Below are positions 1 to 9,800 of a DNA stretch of 64,000 bases, in pieces. This DNA is from Dactylorhiza incarnata (Eukaryota > Streptophyta > Magnoliopsida > Asparagales > Orchidaceae), in the NCBI GenBank assembly GCA_033032865.1, contig JAWHQI010000306.1, positions 2,356,001 through 2,420,000 of the forward strand, given 5' to 3'. The position numbers and the translations under genes are program-made. The notes under the pieces were generated by a model that was not told where the DNA came from, ran no database searches, and worked only from the letters and a program-made list of their open reading frames with translations. Position 1 is the stretch's first letter. Each line of letters starts with the position of its first letter.

Positions 1-1028
1 AAGGTGCATGATAACAAACATTGAACAATCTCTAGGAGAAGTTTTTTTGGTTTAACCTCATCATTTTGAATGGAGGTATTGAACATAAATTGTTTAATGA
101 ATGATACCATGGTTGACAAAATAAGCCCCAAATATCATTGTCATTGTATTCACCCCCTCATCACGACAAAAGATTATAGTAACTCCCCCAAATTGAGTCA
201 CTACCTTGTTGTGGAAAAAACTAAAGCATTAAAACACTTCATTTTTCCTTTTTAACAAACAAACGTGAGTAGTGCCGAAAAATAATTAATAAAAGTGACA
301 CTGTTACTGGCTAACCTGTAGAGCATCATAGTGTCGTCGGAGGAGTGTCCGGAGGTGGGGATGATGGAGGAGGATACTACTAAGCCCTAACCGTGTCTGC
401 CTAGGTGGGGTGCGCTCGAGAGAGAGAAAGAGAGAGAGAGCTGCCGCATTGTCATACAAAGACAAGATGAATAGACTAAATTCTTGGATACCTCATTCAA
501 CACACAACTTGCCTTTAAATAGGCCTACATGACTCATAATGACAACCATTAACTCTTAACGAATAACATCTTAATGACTCGACTTTTAATACCTAAAAGA
601 CAACTAGACTTAGATAAAGGATCATTGGGTGCGAAGCCCCAAATGATAACTAGACTCGATACATATAAAAAGATGCGATATGACATTAATTGAATAATAT
701 GTGGGGTGACTAGCCTATGCCCATAACACAAATCAACACAATCTGGATAAATATAAACATGGCATGACCTATACATTATTATGAATAACCTCAAAAAGAA
801 GTATACTAGATAAATAAAAATTGCTTGGAAAATGAACATGATTAGATAGTTCAAACATCATAAAGTAAATTGTTTAAGCAAATTATTGAAAATAAGAATA
901 TTTTTTGTAGATAAGGTGGGGATGGATGTCCCGGTCTCGGGTGCAATCGACGAACATCAACAAAGTAGGAGGTTGTGAGTGACATCACATGTGAAGTCTG
1001 CTCATGGTATAAGAACTACAACACACCC
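1..1028. other. No gene recognised; short GA-rich tract
   Basis: I see no coding signature here. The open frames (up to 101 codons on the minus strand near 549-854) are hydrophobic, AT-driven and match nothing I know. There is a GA-rich microsatellite-like tract at about 419-440. The last five bases, 1024-1028 (caccc), are the left target duplication of the element that follows. Some of this stretch may be LTR or intron DNA of the zinc-finger gene that begins further right, but nothing in the sequence decides that. Confidence 0.5.
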
Positions 1029-1286
1029 TAATACGAATAGGAGACAAGTTGCATTAATCGAAGAAGAAACACGGATACAATCCGGATTGAAGTCCGGCCA
1101 AGATCAAGGAGGCTGGTTCCTCAAATAATCCCTCTCTCAAATGAGAGCCTAAATCCCTAAAGATCCAAAGATGAAACTAACACTCCCATACCTCCTCCTT
1201 ATATAGGGAGGAGGGGGCTCACATCAAACCTAATACATTAAAAGAAAAACAGTAATAATAAAATGAGATGGCGCGTGCGCGTAACA
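1029..1286 (-). repeat. 3' LTR of the gag-only element
   Basis: 258 bp, identical in length to the copy at 2967-3224 and about 98% identical by eye (differences near 1035, the middle and the terminal GC-rich stretch). On the minus strand it opens with TGTTACGC and closes with ATTA rather than the usual CA. The exact flanking 5-bp duplication supports these ends even though the terminal dinucleotide is not canonical. Confidence 0.85.
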
Positions 1287-1341
1287 ATACACCCTGTCAG
1301 AAGAACGACCTTGACCCCAAGGTCGGCACGCCGCCCGCCGG

Positions 1342-2544
1342 TCAGTAGTGGGATGCCGTCGAGGTGCCCGGGGTGTCGTTCGGTTGTCCGTCCGAGAGCA
1401 GCAGGGCGTCGAAGTCGGCGGCGGAGAGCGCGGCCACGTCGTCGCCAATGAGGACTCGACACTCCTTCACGGAGCACTCATGACCAGGAGAGTAGGGGTG
1501 CTTGCAGCGGAAGCACAGACCCTTGCTTCGTAAGTCGTTGTACTCCTGGTTGGATAGGCGGTGGGTAGGGACAGGTCGGTTGTTGCGAGGACCCATCAAT
1601 GATGGCCGGGGTAGAGGAGGTGGCGGAGGTGTAGGTTTCGGATTGGTCGAGAAATATGTGTAGGAAGGATGCCGAGAGGGAGGTGATGGGGAGGGAATGT
1701 CGCCGGACGTTGCGAGAAATTCTGCCTCCACCAGGGGGGCGAGGTCAATGGCGTGGTGAACCGTTAACGGTTGGAGAGTGCGGAGACAGGAGCGGAAGTG
1801 GGGTTGCAAGCCGTTCATGAAGAACCCCAAGTAATGGTCTGGGGGAAGACCGGAGACATGGGTGACTAATTCCACGAAGGCATCAATGTACGAGTCAATG
1901 GAGCCGGTGTGACGGACCCCGCAAAGTCGCTCGATCATGGGGCCGGAGTAGCGGGCGTCATACCGCTGAATGAGGGCCTCAGAGAGAGCTGGCCAGGTGA
2001 GGTCGGGAGAGGTCTGTCGGAGCCAACGGACCCAATGGAGGGCCGACCCTTCCATGCCGATGATCGCGGTGGAGACCCGTTGTGTCGGCGCGATCTGGTG
2101 AATGTCGAAGAACTGCTCGGCACGAGCAATCCACCCGAGGGGGTCAGACCCGTTGAAGGTAGGCATGTCAGGTCCATGGTACGGTGGAGTAGGAACTTCC
2201 ACCGCTGCGGAAGCATCAGGAAGCACGGTGCTGGGGGATCCAACAACAGAGGTGGTAGAGGGCCCGGAGTGCTGGGTGGACTGCAATTTCTGGAGCATGG
2301 TCAGAATCGCGGCGAACTGCTCGGTCTGTGCCTCGAGACGAGAGTTGATGGTGGCGAGGGAGTGTTCGAGGGCTTCCACGCGGGATTCCATCCTCCCCTT
2401 TGGCATATGAGGGTGCACAAGGGATAGATGTCGCCGGAGCGTGTCGGAGAGGGCGGATAGGTGCGAGCTGGCGGCGGGAAGTGGGAAGCCGGCTGGGCGC
2501 AGCGGCGACGGCCCGGAGACGGAGCACATGGCAGGGCGGAACAA
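1342..2544 (-). CDS. Ty3/gypsy Gag polyprotein, intact ORF of a gag-only element
   Basis: A 400-residue open frame with no stop. Residues around 50-90 look like a coiled coil (repeated E, L, R and Q). The retrotransposon Gag core follows from about residue 125, with the signatures FNGSDPLGWIARAEQFFDI, SALHWVRWLRQ and GLPPDHYLGFFMNGLQPH. A zinc knuckle of the CX2CX4-5HX4C kind lies near residue 345 (CFRCKHPYSPGHEC). The protein should form the capsid of the virus-like particle and bind template RNA. The frame ends 55 bp before the 3' LTR, so there is no room for pol. The same signatures recur in the broken gypsy Gag at about 30380-31180, pointing to a shared lineage and a possible autonomous partner family. 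The start at 2544 is the first ATG of the frame; a shorter start at the ATG near residue 47 (MPKGRMESR) is equally plausible. Confidence 0.85.
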   Translation of the reverse strand: MFRPAMCSVSGPSPLRPAGFPLPAASSHLSALSDTLRRHLSLVHPHMPKGRMESRVEALEHSLATINSRLEAQTEQFAAILTMLQKLQSTQHSGPSTTSVVGSPSTVLPDASAAVEVPTPPYHGPDMPTFNGSDPLGWIARAEQFFDIHQIAPTQRVSTAIIGMEGSALHWVRWLRQTSPDLTWPALSEALIQRYDARYSGPMIERLCGVRHTGSIDSYIDAFVELVTHVSGLPPDHYLGFFMNGLQPHFRSCLRTLQPLTVHHAIDLAPLVEAEFLATSGDIPSPSPPSRHPSYTYFSTNPKPTPPPPPLPRPSLMGPRNNRPVPTHRLSNQEYNDLRSKGLCFRCKHPYSPGHECSVKECRVLIGDDVAALSAADFDALLLSDGQPNDTPGTSTASHY

Positions 2545-2966
2545 CCTCTGGAGCTAGGGCGGGATCGAGGAGCTGGATCGAGGGCGTCGGCGCTGGAGCG
2601 TCGCTGGATCGTTGGCGAAGCAAGCAGGCGCTGGATCGAGGGCTTCCACGTTGGATCGGCGCTGGGTCGTCGTTGGATCGACGATGGAAAAGCCGCGGGA
2701 TCGGTGCTGGATCAAGGGTATCGGCGTTGGATCGAGGGATGTCATGCAGGATCGTCGGCAGGCGCTGGATCGGTAGGCAGCAAGCAGGCGCTGGACGGGA
2801 CGATGAGCGGCTGAACGTGACGCCTTTTTGGCGAGCGGGACAGTGAACGGAAGCCGATCAGGCGTCGTCAACCGCACGGGCCACAACGTGTGATTCAGGA
2901 AAATGCTCGGCAGAGAGGAAGACTCCGGCGGCTAGGTCAGCGGGCGGAGCGGCAGGTCGGACCAAA
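2545..2966 (-). other. 5' leader of the gag-only element with degenerate GGATCGA repeats
   Basis: GC-rich leader between the 5' LTR and the Gag start. It contains many imperfect copies of a short word (gctggatcgagg and variants, about 2565-2790), a degenerate tandem repeat. Frames in this stretch are shadows. The minus-strand sequence next to the LTR (about 2945-2966) starts TTTGGTCCGACC and is the position expected for the primer-binding site, but I could not match it to a particular tRNA. Confidence 0.55.
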
Positions 2967-3224
2967 TAATACAAATAGGAGACAAGTTGCATTAATCGAA
3001 GAAGAAACACAGATACAATCCGGATTGAAGTCCGGCCAAGATCAAGGAGGCTGGTTCCTCCAATAATCCCTCTCTCAAATGAGAGCCTAAATCCCTAAAG
3101 ATCCAAAGATGAAACTAACACTCCCATACCTCCTCCTTATATAGGGAGGAGGGGGCTCACATCAAACCTAATACATTAAAAGAAAAACAGTAATAATAAA
3201 ATGAGATTGCGCGTGTGCGTAACA
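2967..3224 (-). repeat. 5' LTR of the gag-only element
   Basis: 258-bp partner of 1029-1286. It holds a TATA-like motif on the minus strand at about 3135-3144 (CTATATAAGG) set in a near-palindrome (cctccttatatagggagg), the likely core promoter of the element. Its right edge is fixed by the target duplication caccc at 3225-3229. Confidence 0.85.
3135..3144 (-). promoter_or_regulatory. TATA-like box in the 5' LTR of the gag-only element
   Basis: CTATATAAGG on the minus strand, inside an almost perfect palindrome, in the 5' LTR upstream of the Gag ORF. The same motif is kept in the other LTR at about 1197-1206. Its role as RNA polymerase II core promoter is inferred from position and sequence. 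Confidence 0.5.
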
Positions 3225-3473
3225 CACCCCCTAGTGGTTCCTACCATTGCCAATCTGATGCTTCATTGCCGGATCTTGAAAACACAAAAAAAGGTTAAAT
3301 GTCTAATTAAAAGCAGATTTCGGGAGAACAGAGGAAAGCAAGATTACAGAGGAACGCTTAATTTCCCTTTGCTCTCAATAAGGGATAAGGAACTATTGAC
3401 TGCAATAACTTTCCCACAATGTAAGAGGTAAAACCCAAGGCTGAATCGGTCTTATGATTTGTGGCTCTGTAGT

Positions 3474-4500
3474 TTATGATCGATTCAAAGTGACGGGTGG
3501 ATGCAGTATGTGCACTTGATATATCTGAAGTATAAAAGGTAGTGGAGAATCCAATTGTCGAGGAGTAAGTTTGAGAGCATTAGAAAAGATGAAGGGGATC
3601 GTGCTCATCATCAGACACGAAGCCTGATGGGACGTTATTGAACGAGAGAAGAGTTGTATTCTTATGAAACTTGATAGCATGTGCAGTAGGCTGAGGTTGA
3701 GCCTACCACCACCATGAGCATTTTCATGGTCATAGCCCCCGAGGTCCCTCCTAGGCAAGAATAGATGGGAATGCACGTGATAACATGTCTCATGAGCATG
3801 TTTTTTTTCTTTTCACAATAGTCACGGGAAGGTGGAGATGATACTCTCATCCAAATCTAGCTAATGAAAAAAAACCAGTCGAGGCAGTGGAATCCAATGT
3901 CTTATAACCATCTTCATGTCCCAAGGCCATACTAAATACTTCTTGAAGAATGGTAAGACATAAATTCGCATGATGTTCATACTCCATGGTCAAACCTACG
4001 AGGAAGACATGCACACAAAAATAATCTTTTTTCTTCAACTGAATGACATCGGTAGTGCAGTGAGGGGGTAAAATCTTCGAAGTCATCTCGTTTTAGGTAT
4101 AAATGTATATTTCTTCAAACTGAGAATAATATAATGAAACAGACGCATACCCTTGCTTCCACTCAAGGGCTCGTCTAAGCAGCTTATATGCATGAGTGGA
4201 AGTACTAATATAAGATTAAGTTTCCATGTTCGTATTCAAATCTCATATGCTGAATCGATGAGCATATATAGCTTTGGTGCAGGAGAGGTGATATCGAGTG
4301 GAGTAATCAAAAGAACACCAATGAACTATCAGAATCCCATTTCTTCATGATGAATCCGAGTGTGGAGGCTCACTTACCATCCCATCAATGTAACCAAAGA
4401 GTTAATGACTTCATATAGCATATTGTGCCGCACATGACCATACGAGGTAGTCAGTACCATCCAAATGAACCGTAGTTATCTTAAGGGAGCCAAAATGGTC
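3474..4500 (-). pseudogene. Decayed Ty1/copia Gag (UBN2-like) with zinc knuckle
   Basis: On the minus strand, broken frames read as a copia Gag. Near 4440-4490 the start motif VHLDGTDYLVWS is followed by LFGYIDG, as in the UBN2 gag domain. At 3847-4086 the stretch FLVGLTMEYEHHANLCLTI followed by SMALGHED matches the conserved capsid C-terminal part. At about 3760-3815 a zinc knuckle remnant (YCEKK, H, then C) is seen across a frameshift. Many stops and frameshifts interrupt it, so it is an old relic. No protease or polymerase follows: the sequence ends near 3450, a few hundred bases before the younger gag-only element. Confidence 0.6.
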
Positions 4501-5059
4501 GCGGCTTGCGAAAAATTGGTGTATTTGAAGGCACCAGAATCGTGTGGGAAGAGATGAAAGAATCCCTCATAGGAACTGATGCACGCACACATGCACGAAG
4601 GAGGGAAACAAAACTTATTTGGAGAGGTCACATATGCATATCGAGCTTTCTTAATACATGATTCCTCAGAGAGAATGACCAATTGTGACCTCCAAAGGAA
4701 GCGAGTCTGGTTGTCACTAAGTGGGAGAAATGCCTGAAAATGGAAGGACTAAAGAAGAGTCAACAAAGGGTGGTTGCGCATGGAAGATTAGCGGTAGGTG
4801 CTAAGGTGGGCCGCCGACCTAGGTCAGAATTGGTAAGATTGATTGCAAAAGCTACTAGGCAGGCCACCGACCAAGAGAAGAGTCAACTACGGCGTAGGGA
4901 AGAAACAACAATGCAATGAAGGGTCGAGTGCTCTGGAAGTGGAGACGGGCCGATCAAGCACTTTGACTATGGAGTCGGAGGTGGGGTGTGCGCCCGATCC
5001 TGATCACAATAGCAGATCGTTGTCGAGGATCACTCATCATGCAATGTGGTAGTCGCGTA

Positions 5060-5074
5060 CTCGACTCTAATACC
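5060..5074 (-). other. Probable primer-binding site of the decayed copia element
   Basis: On the minus strand this reads GGTATTAGAGTC, close to the TGGTATCAGAGC that pairs with initiator tRNA-Met. It sits upstream of the decayed copia Gag in the expected order, with AT-rich sequence beyond (5076 on) in the place of an LTR. Two mismatches and no second LTR make this tentative. Confidence 0.35.
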
Positions 5075-5276
5075 GAGTCGAAATATGTCCCAAATGTTAT
5101 TATCTCTTAGTGTTGCAGTATACCTCTATATATACTTATATATCTATTTACCATTATATATATACCTATATATCTATATTACTAATATATAAAGACATCA
5201 CCTTATGGCGTAACATGGTCGACAAACGAATACGAGCCGTCGGATTAAGATCCAAATGATCTTATCCATTCGCATG

Positions 5277-5379
5277 TGGTCTGCGAATAGCCTTTCATTT
5301 TTGCGCTGGTTGGTTATTCGCAGACCACCGTAGTCTGCGAATAGCCAAACAGTTTTGCGCCGGTTGGCTATTCGCAGAC
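5277..5379. repeat. Two consecutive long hairpins built on GTCTGCGAATAGCC
   Basis: Four copies of the same word alternate in orientation. Hairpin 1: 5277-5292 (tggtctgcgaatagcc) pairs with 5312-5327, one mismatch. Hairpin 2: 5333-5348 (gtctgcgaatagccaa) pairs perfectly with 5364-5379. Loops are 19 and 15 bases and contain the shared word tttgcgc. Just upstream is AT-rich DNA with tctatattactaatatataaag (about 5172-5195), which resembles the 5' end of plant Helitrons. I could not find a matching 3' end, so a Helitron is only a suggestion. Confidence 0.6.
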
Positions 5380-5603
5380 CACCTGCGTAGAGTTTTTTTT
5401 TTGAAAAATTATAATAAAATACCGTATATATAAGTAATTTAAAAAATGGAAAAAAAATATTAAAAAAAGTGCAAAAAACTGAAATAATTTAAAAAAATAA
5501 ATTAAACCAAAAAATTAAAATAAGCCCGCCGATCGGAGGCGGGCGAAGCACGCCGCCACGAGGTGGGTACAGTAGCGCGGGGCACTGGGGCCCGTGCACT
5601 GTC

Positions 5604-5700
5604 ACCCGTACATATATATGTATATATGTTTATATATGTATATATGTTTATATATGTATATATGTTTATATATGTATATATATGTATATATAGCTATATA
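5604..5700. repeat. AT-rich tandem repeat, about 18-bp period
   Basis: At least three near-perfect copies of atgtttatatatgtatat followed by degenerate TA/TG sequence. It follows a short GC-rich island (5524-5600) with the inverted words gcccgcc and ggcgggc. It lies in the likely intron just upstream of the first visible exon of the zinc-finger gene. Confidence 0.75.
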
Positions 5701-5910
5701 TACAAGTGAAAATAAAGGAGCACATAAACTGCATGGTTAACTATTGCAAATTGGATATTAGATTTATTCAACTTATACAAGTTTGAAGCTAGTAACCTAA
5801 ATCGTACTCTTGTTCATTTGTTCAAATGATGTCATATTGTTGCTGTTTACCATAGTATAATCCTATAAAAGCTCCATTGCTTAATGCTTCCACTACTTAC
5901 TCTTTGGCAG

Positions 5911-6860
5911 GCTCGATACCTTTCACTGCGAAGTTGTTTGAGGCACTACACGACGGGTCTCTCCAGAGTGCTAATTCAAATTTGGATGTCATGAAAAATC
6001 CAGAACCTTCTGTGTCTAATACCGCAGTAGAGACATTGAATGTGAATAGCTTGTTATCAAAGGAAGACACCCAGTCTACTTCTTCTGAACATCTCAATGA
6101 TCCGGGCGATAAAGAAAACAGTGATGATGATGATGACCGCAACCATAAACATCGCAGGAGGGATGCTCCTGAAAATTCTTTTGATAATGATGTTCAGGGA
6201 CAGTCTATGAGGAGGCCTGATAGAAAGAGAAGCAAGAATTATGATAGTGGGCAGCTCTATATGGAGACAAGGTTTCAATCTCGTGAAATTCAGGAGTACA
6301 GTCCATCGATTGACAGGGAGGCCCCTTCCAGATTGGAAAAACGACAGTTTGGTGTTCCACCATCAGTGCGTTCTTCATCAGATTTAAGCTCTAGATCAAG
6401 ATTAAACACCTCTATTCGTACTGATCCTGGCCCCCGGTTTGATTTGTTTGGATCTGTAGGCAGAGCTCCTCTTGGCCGAGGAAGAGGAAGGTGTTTAGCA
6501 GGACGGAGTCAACATGATTCACGATTCAACTCAATGGACTCACTTGATTTTACTTCGCACATGGCTTCTCAGAGACCTGTTCATCCCAGTCTTTTTGTTG
6601 GCTCAGGTCTACAAGGTACCGGAAGTTCACAGAATGCTTCCTGGGGTTCATTTGGTTTTATTCATGGGATGTCAAATGGTATCATGGATCCACTTCATCC
6701 ACTTGGTTTGCAGCCGAACCTTCGACCTACTCTTAACCCTATGAACATTGGCATGCCTCGACAACGTTGTAGAGATTTTGAGGAGCGGGGATTTTGCCTG
6801 AGAGGTGATATGTGCCCAATGGAACATGGTCTAAATAGGATTGTTGTTGAAGATGTTCAG
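5911..6860 (+). CDS. Exon with the CCCH zinc finger
   Basis: 950 bp after an acceptor tctttggcag (ends 5910) and before the donor CAG|GTGTAA (intron from 6861). It begins in phase 1: the first two bases complete a codon started in an unseen exon. It encodes the acidic/basic [13 protein letters not shown] tract, a Ser/Arg-rich middle, an RG-rich patch (GRGRGR) and the zinc finger [20 protein letters not shown] near its 3' end, followed by NRIVVEDVQ, which is conserved at this exon boundary in plant relatives. Confidence 0.88.
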
Positions 6861-9800
6861 GTGTAATTTCCTCCCTTTCTGAAAAGTTTTTTTCGGTTAT
6901 CATTGTCATAGTAAATATAACACTTCATAGAAATCATTAGTGATTTGTCTGCAATTTACATTTTTATGTTTTTCCTACCTAAACTTTTAAGCTTATTTAT
7001 CGAACTCTTATGATTATTTATCTTCTTTATATAAGCAATTCCGTTTTTTGTTTTGTTTATGATACTGTCGTGCTATCGAGTCGGTTCTTGGGGTCTTCAT
7101 GGAGCAGTAGCATATCTTGGTTCTTCTGAGTTTCCACATTCACATTTACTTTGTTAATCTTCTTGTAAATCATCAAATAAAAGAATATTGTTTTTTTTTT
7201 CTTGTCATGACCGAGGTTCTTCACAATTTGCAGAGCCTTTCTCAATTCAATCTTCCAGTTTCCATTCCTAATTTACACGCAGTCGGAGTACAATCTGGGG
7301 CAGTACCCTTTCATCGAGGTCCTGCATCTTCAGCTCTTATGGCAACCAAAAATATGTTTTCTAAAAATAGCAAACCTGCTGCAAATGAGGATGGACTAAG
7401 GCTGAATGGTTCTACCTCTACCGTGGGAGGTGAAGCAGATGTATATGATCCTGATCAACCTTTATGGAATAATAGTACTGATACATCAGCTGCTCTTCTG
7501 AGATTACCATCACCAAGCAATGAGGATGAGTCTTTATGGGATGGTGATGTTTCTCGAAAGACTTCACGGTTGCCTGATGGAAATGAAGGTGACCTGCCTA
7601 GCAGAAACTTAACAGCGAATATTGGGTCTCAGGGTGCAGGATCCTCTGTTTGGGGCCGAATTGGATCTGAGAGTAAGTCAGAGATTGAAGTTAAATTTCA
7701 GAACAATAACTATGCTACTGGAGATCTTGCAAAAGAAATGGGGGACGTTAGAGGGGCTACTGTTTCTAGCAGCTTTCCTTCAGACCATGGAAAACTTGTT
7801 ATTTCTGACGAGTTTGGTTCAAAAGTGGCAACAACTCACACTGTTTTAATGTCAAGAACCGATTTTGAGCGGAAGAGTGGAAGAACGCAACAAAAAGCCA
7901 CTCGTACGCTCTATGTAAATGGGATTCCTAAGAATAATAATAGGCGGGAAGCACTTTTTCCACATTTTCAAAAGTTTGGTGAGGTCATAGATATCTATAT
8001 CCCATCAGACAGTGAAAGAGCTTTTGTACAGTTCTCTAAAAGAGAAGAGGCAGAAGCAGCTCTAAAGTCTCCAGATGCCGTGATGGGTAACCGTTTCATC
8101 AAACTATTCTGGGCTAATCGAGATAGAATTTTAGATGAGGGACAAAGTGGTGGCGAACCTAAAGCTCTGCAATATCCTAGGGTGGTTGCCAATTCTGTTC
8201 CATTCCGACCTCCTGTTGAAATAGAAAATCTTTCCGTTGCAGCAAAGAGGAAGATCAGTACAAAGGCTGTTGAATTATCAGTGGCTTGTGTTGGGTCCCA
8301 GAGAAGTGTTCTTATGAATGGACCCAAAGCTATGACTTCACCAACAAAGAAACAAGAAAGTTTGGAACTTTTGGAGGAGCTTCGTAGAAAACAGGAGCTT
8401 CTGGCTCATAAGCGTGATGAATTCCGTCGCCAATTAGTTAAATTTGAAAAACAAGTAACGTACTCATTTCAATATTTGTTTTAATCCCACAACATTTTCT
8501 AATATTAGTCAGTACTAATATTTTTGATAAACTCAACATATCTTTTCACACATCTTTCTTTCCTAATGCACCCAAATCAATTGTTGTTGTATTTGCTATT
8601 TAAGTTAGTAAAAACGATATGAAGACTTTTCCTCGTCTTATATATTTACTCGTTAAATGTTTAACACAAATTCAGTTATAAAACCTTCTGGGATGAACCA
8701 AATCAATTCTCGTTGTATTTATGCTCATTTTCTCCAATAGCTTCATCGTTGACCTAGTTTGATTCTCCTATAATTAGCACAATATTGAACATCCTTTTTG
8801 ATATAAAGTACTATTGCCTAAATGCTTTCTCTTTCATCTTAGACTTCAAAATTTTATGTAAAAGTGTTGTGAAAATTCTGTTGTAAAAACTTATCAATCA
8901 GTTGCAATATCCGTTAGGGCCCATTTGGATCCACTTAATTAGCTTCAGGAATTGGAATTGGGTCCAATTCCAACCGATTTCAAATAAACCTAGAAATGGA
9001 TGAACCCAATTCTTACCTCATTCGCTCAAGTTTTTGTTTTTTCCCAGCGCCCACAATCCCTCCAGCCCACGATCTGTGTACGATTTCCACCCCACTGCCC
9101 TCGACACTTGCTAGTAAGCTCTCTAATAATGCATGTTACCTGGTTGGTTCTATCAACACTTTCATGTTTTCAACTTCGTAGCATTTACAACTTAATTTAG
9201 CATCATACATAGTCCTGCCAGGAATTCAGTTTAAAATTGCAATTCGTGTGATTGAATTTCATTTTGCAGCCGAACAACATAATTGGTCAATTCTAATTCC
9301 GATATCTGAATTTCATCATGCAACCGAACATTATAATTGGAATTCGGCCCAATTCTAATTTCTTTGAGTTTTGAAATTAGACTGAATGTCAGTTCTTCAA
9401 CTCCAATTCTTGCAATCTGAACAGACCAGTATGGCTTTCCAAATTCAAATAGATATCTCAGTTGGACCTTAATTCTTACATTATGCGTCTTCTATAATGT
9501 TAATCCCAGTCACTTTTTGGATAAACTTATAATATACCTCATCATTATGTTCATTATTCTCTTCCAAAATATTTTCTAATTTTTCATAAAATAATTTCTC
9601 GAAGTAGCATTTTTGTTCTTCATGTTTTCATATACCTCATAATTACATTCATTATGCTCTTTCAAAATATTTTCTTACTTGAACTTTTCATTAAATAATT
9701 TCTCGAAGTTGCATTTTCTTTCTTCGTGTATTCATATTTTACAATGGTTCTATTAATTTTTTTCTCTTAACGTCATCTAACTTGATGCTATTCTTTAGTT

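Larger units (their letters stand above)
1029..3224 (-). mobile_element. Gag-only LTR retrotransposon (TR-GAG type), complete
   Basis: Two 258-bp direct repeats (1029-1286 and 2967-3224) enclose 1.68 kb whose only long meaningful ORF is a Ty3/gypsy Gag on the minus strand. The five bases before and after (1024-1028 and 3225-3229) are both caccc, a perfect target duplication, so both ends are defined. Read on the minus strand the LTRs start TGTTACGC, like other gypsy LTRs in this window, and the internal sequence next to the 5' LTR starts TTTGGTCCGACC, containing the TGG that a primer-binding site needs. No protease, reverse transcriptase, RNase H or integrase is present. This matches terminal-repeat elements with a GAG domain known from plants. 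The element would need pol functions in trans. I count about five differences between the LTRs, so the insertion looks fairly recent. Confidence 0.88.

Noticed and set aside
2400..2846. Plus-strand ORFs over the gag-only element leader
   Set aside because: Shadows of the minus-strand Gag and of the GGATCGA repeats.
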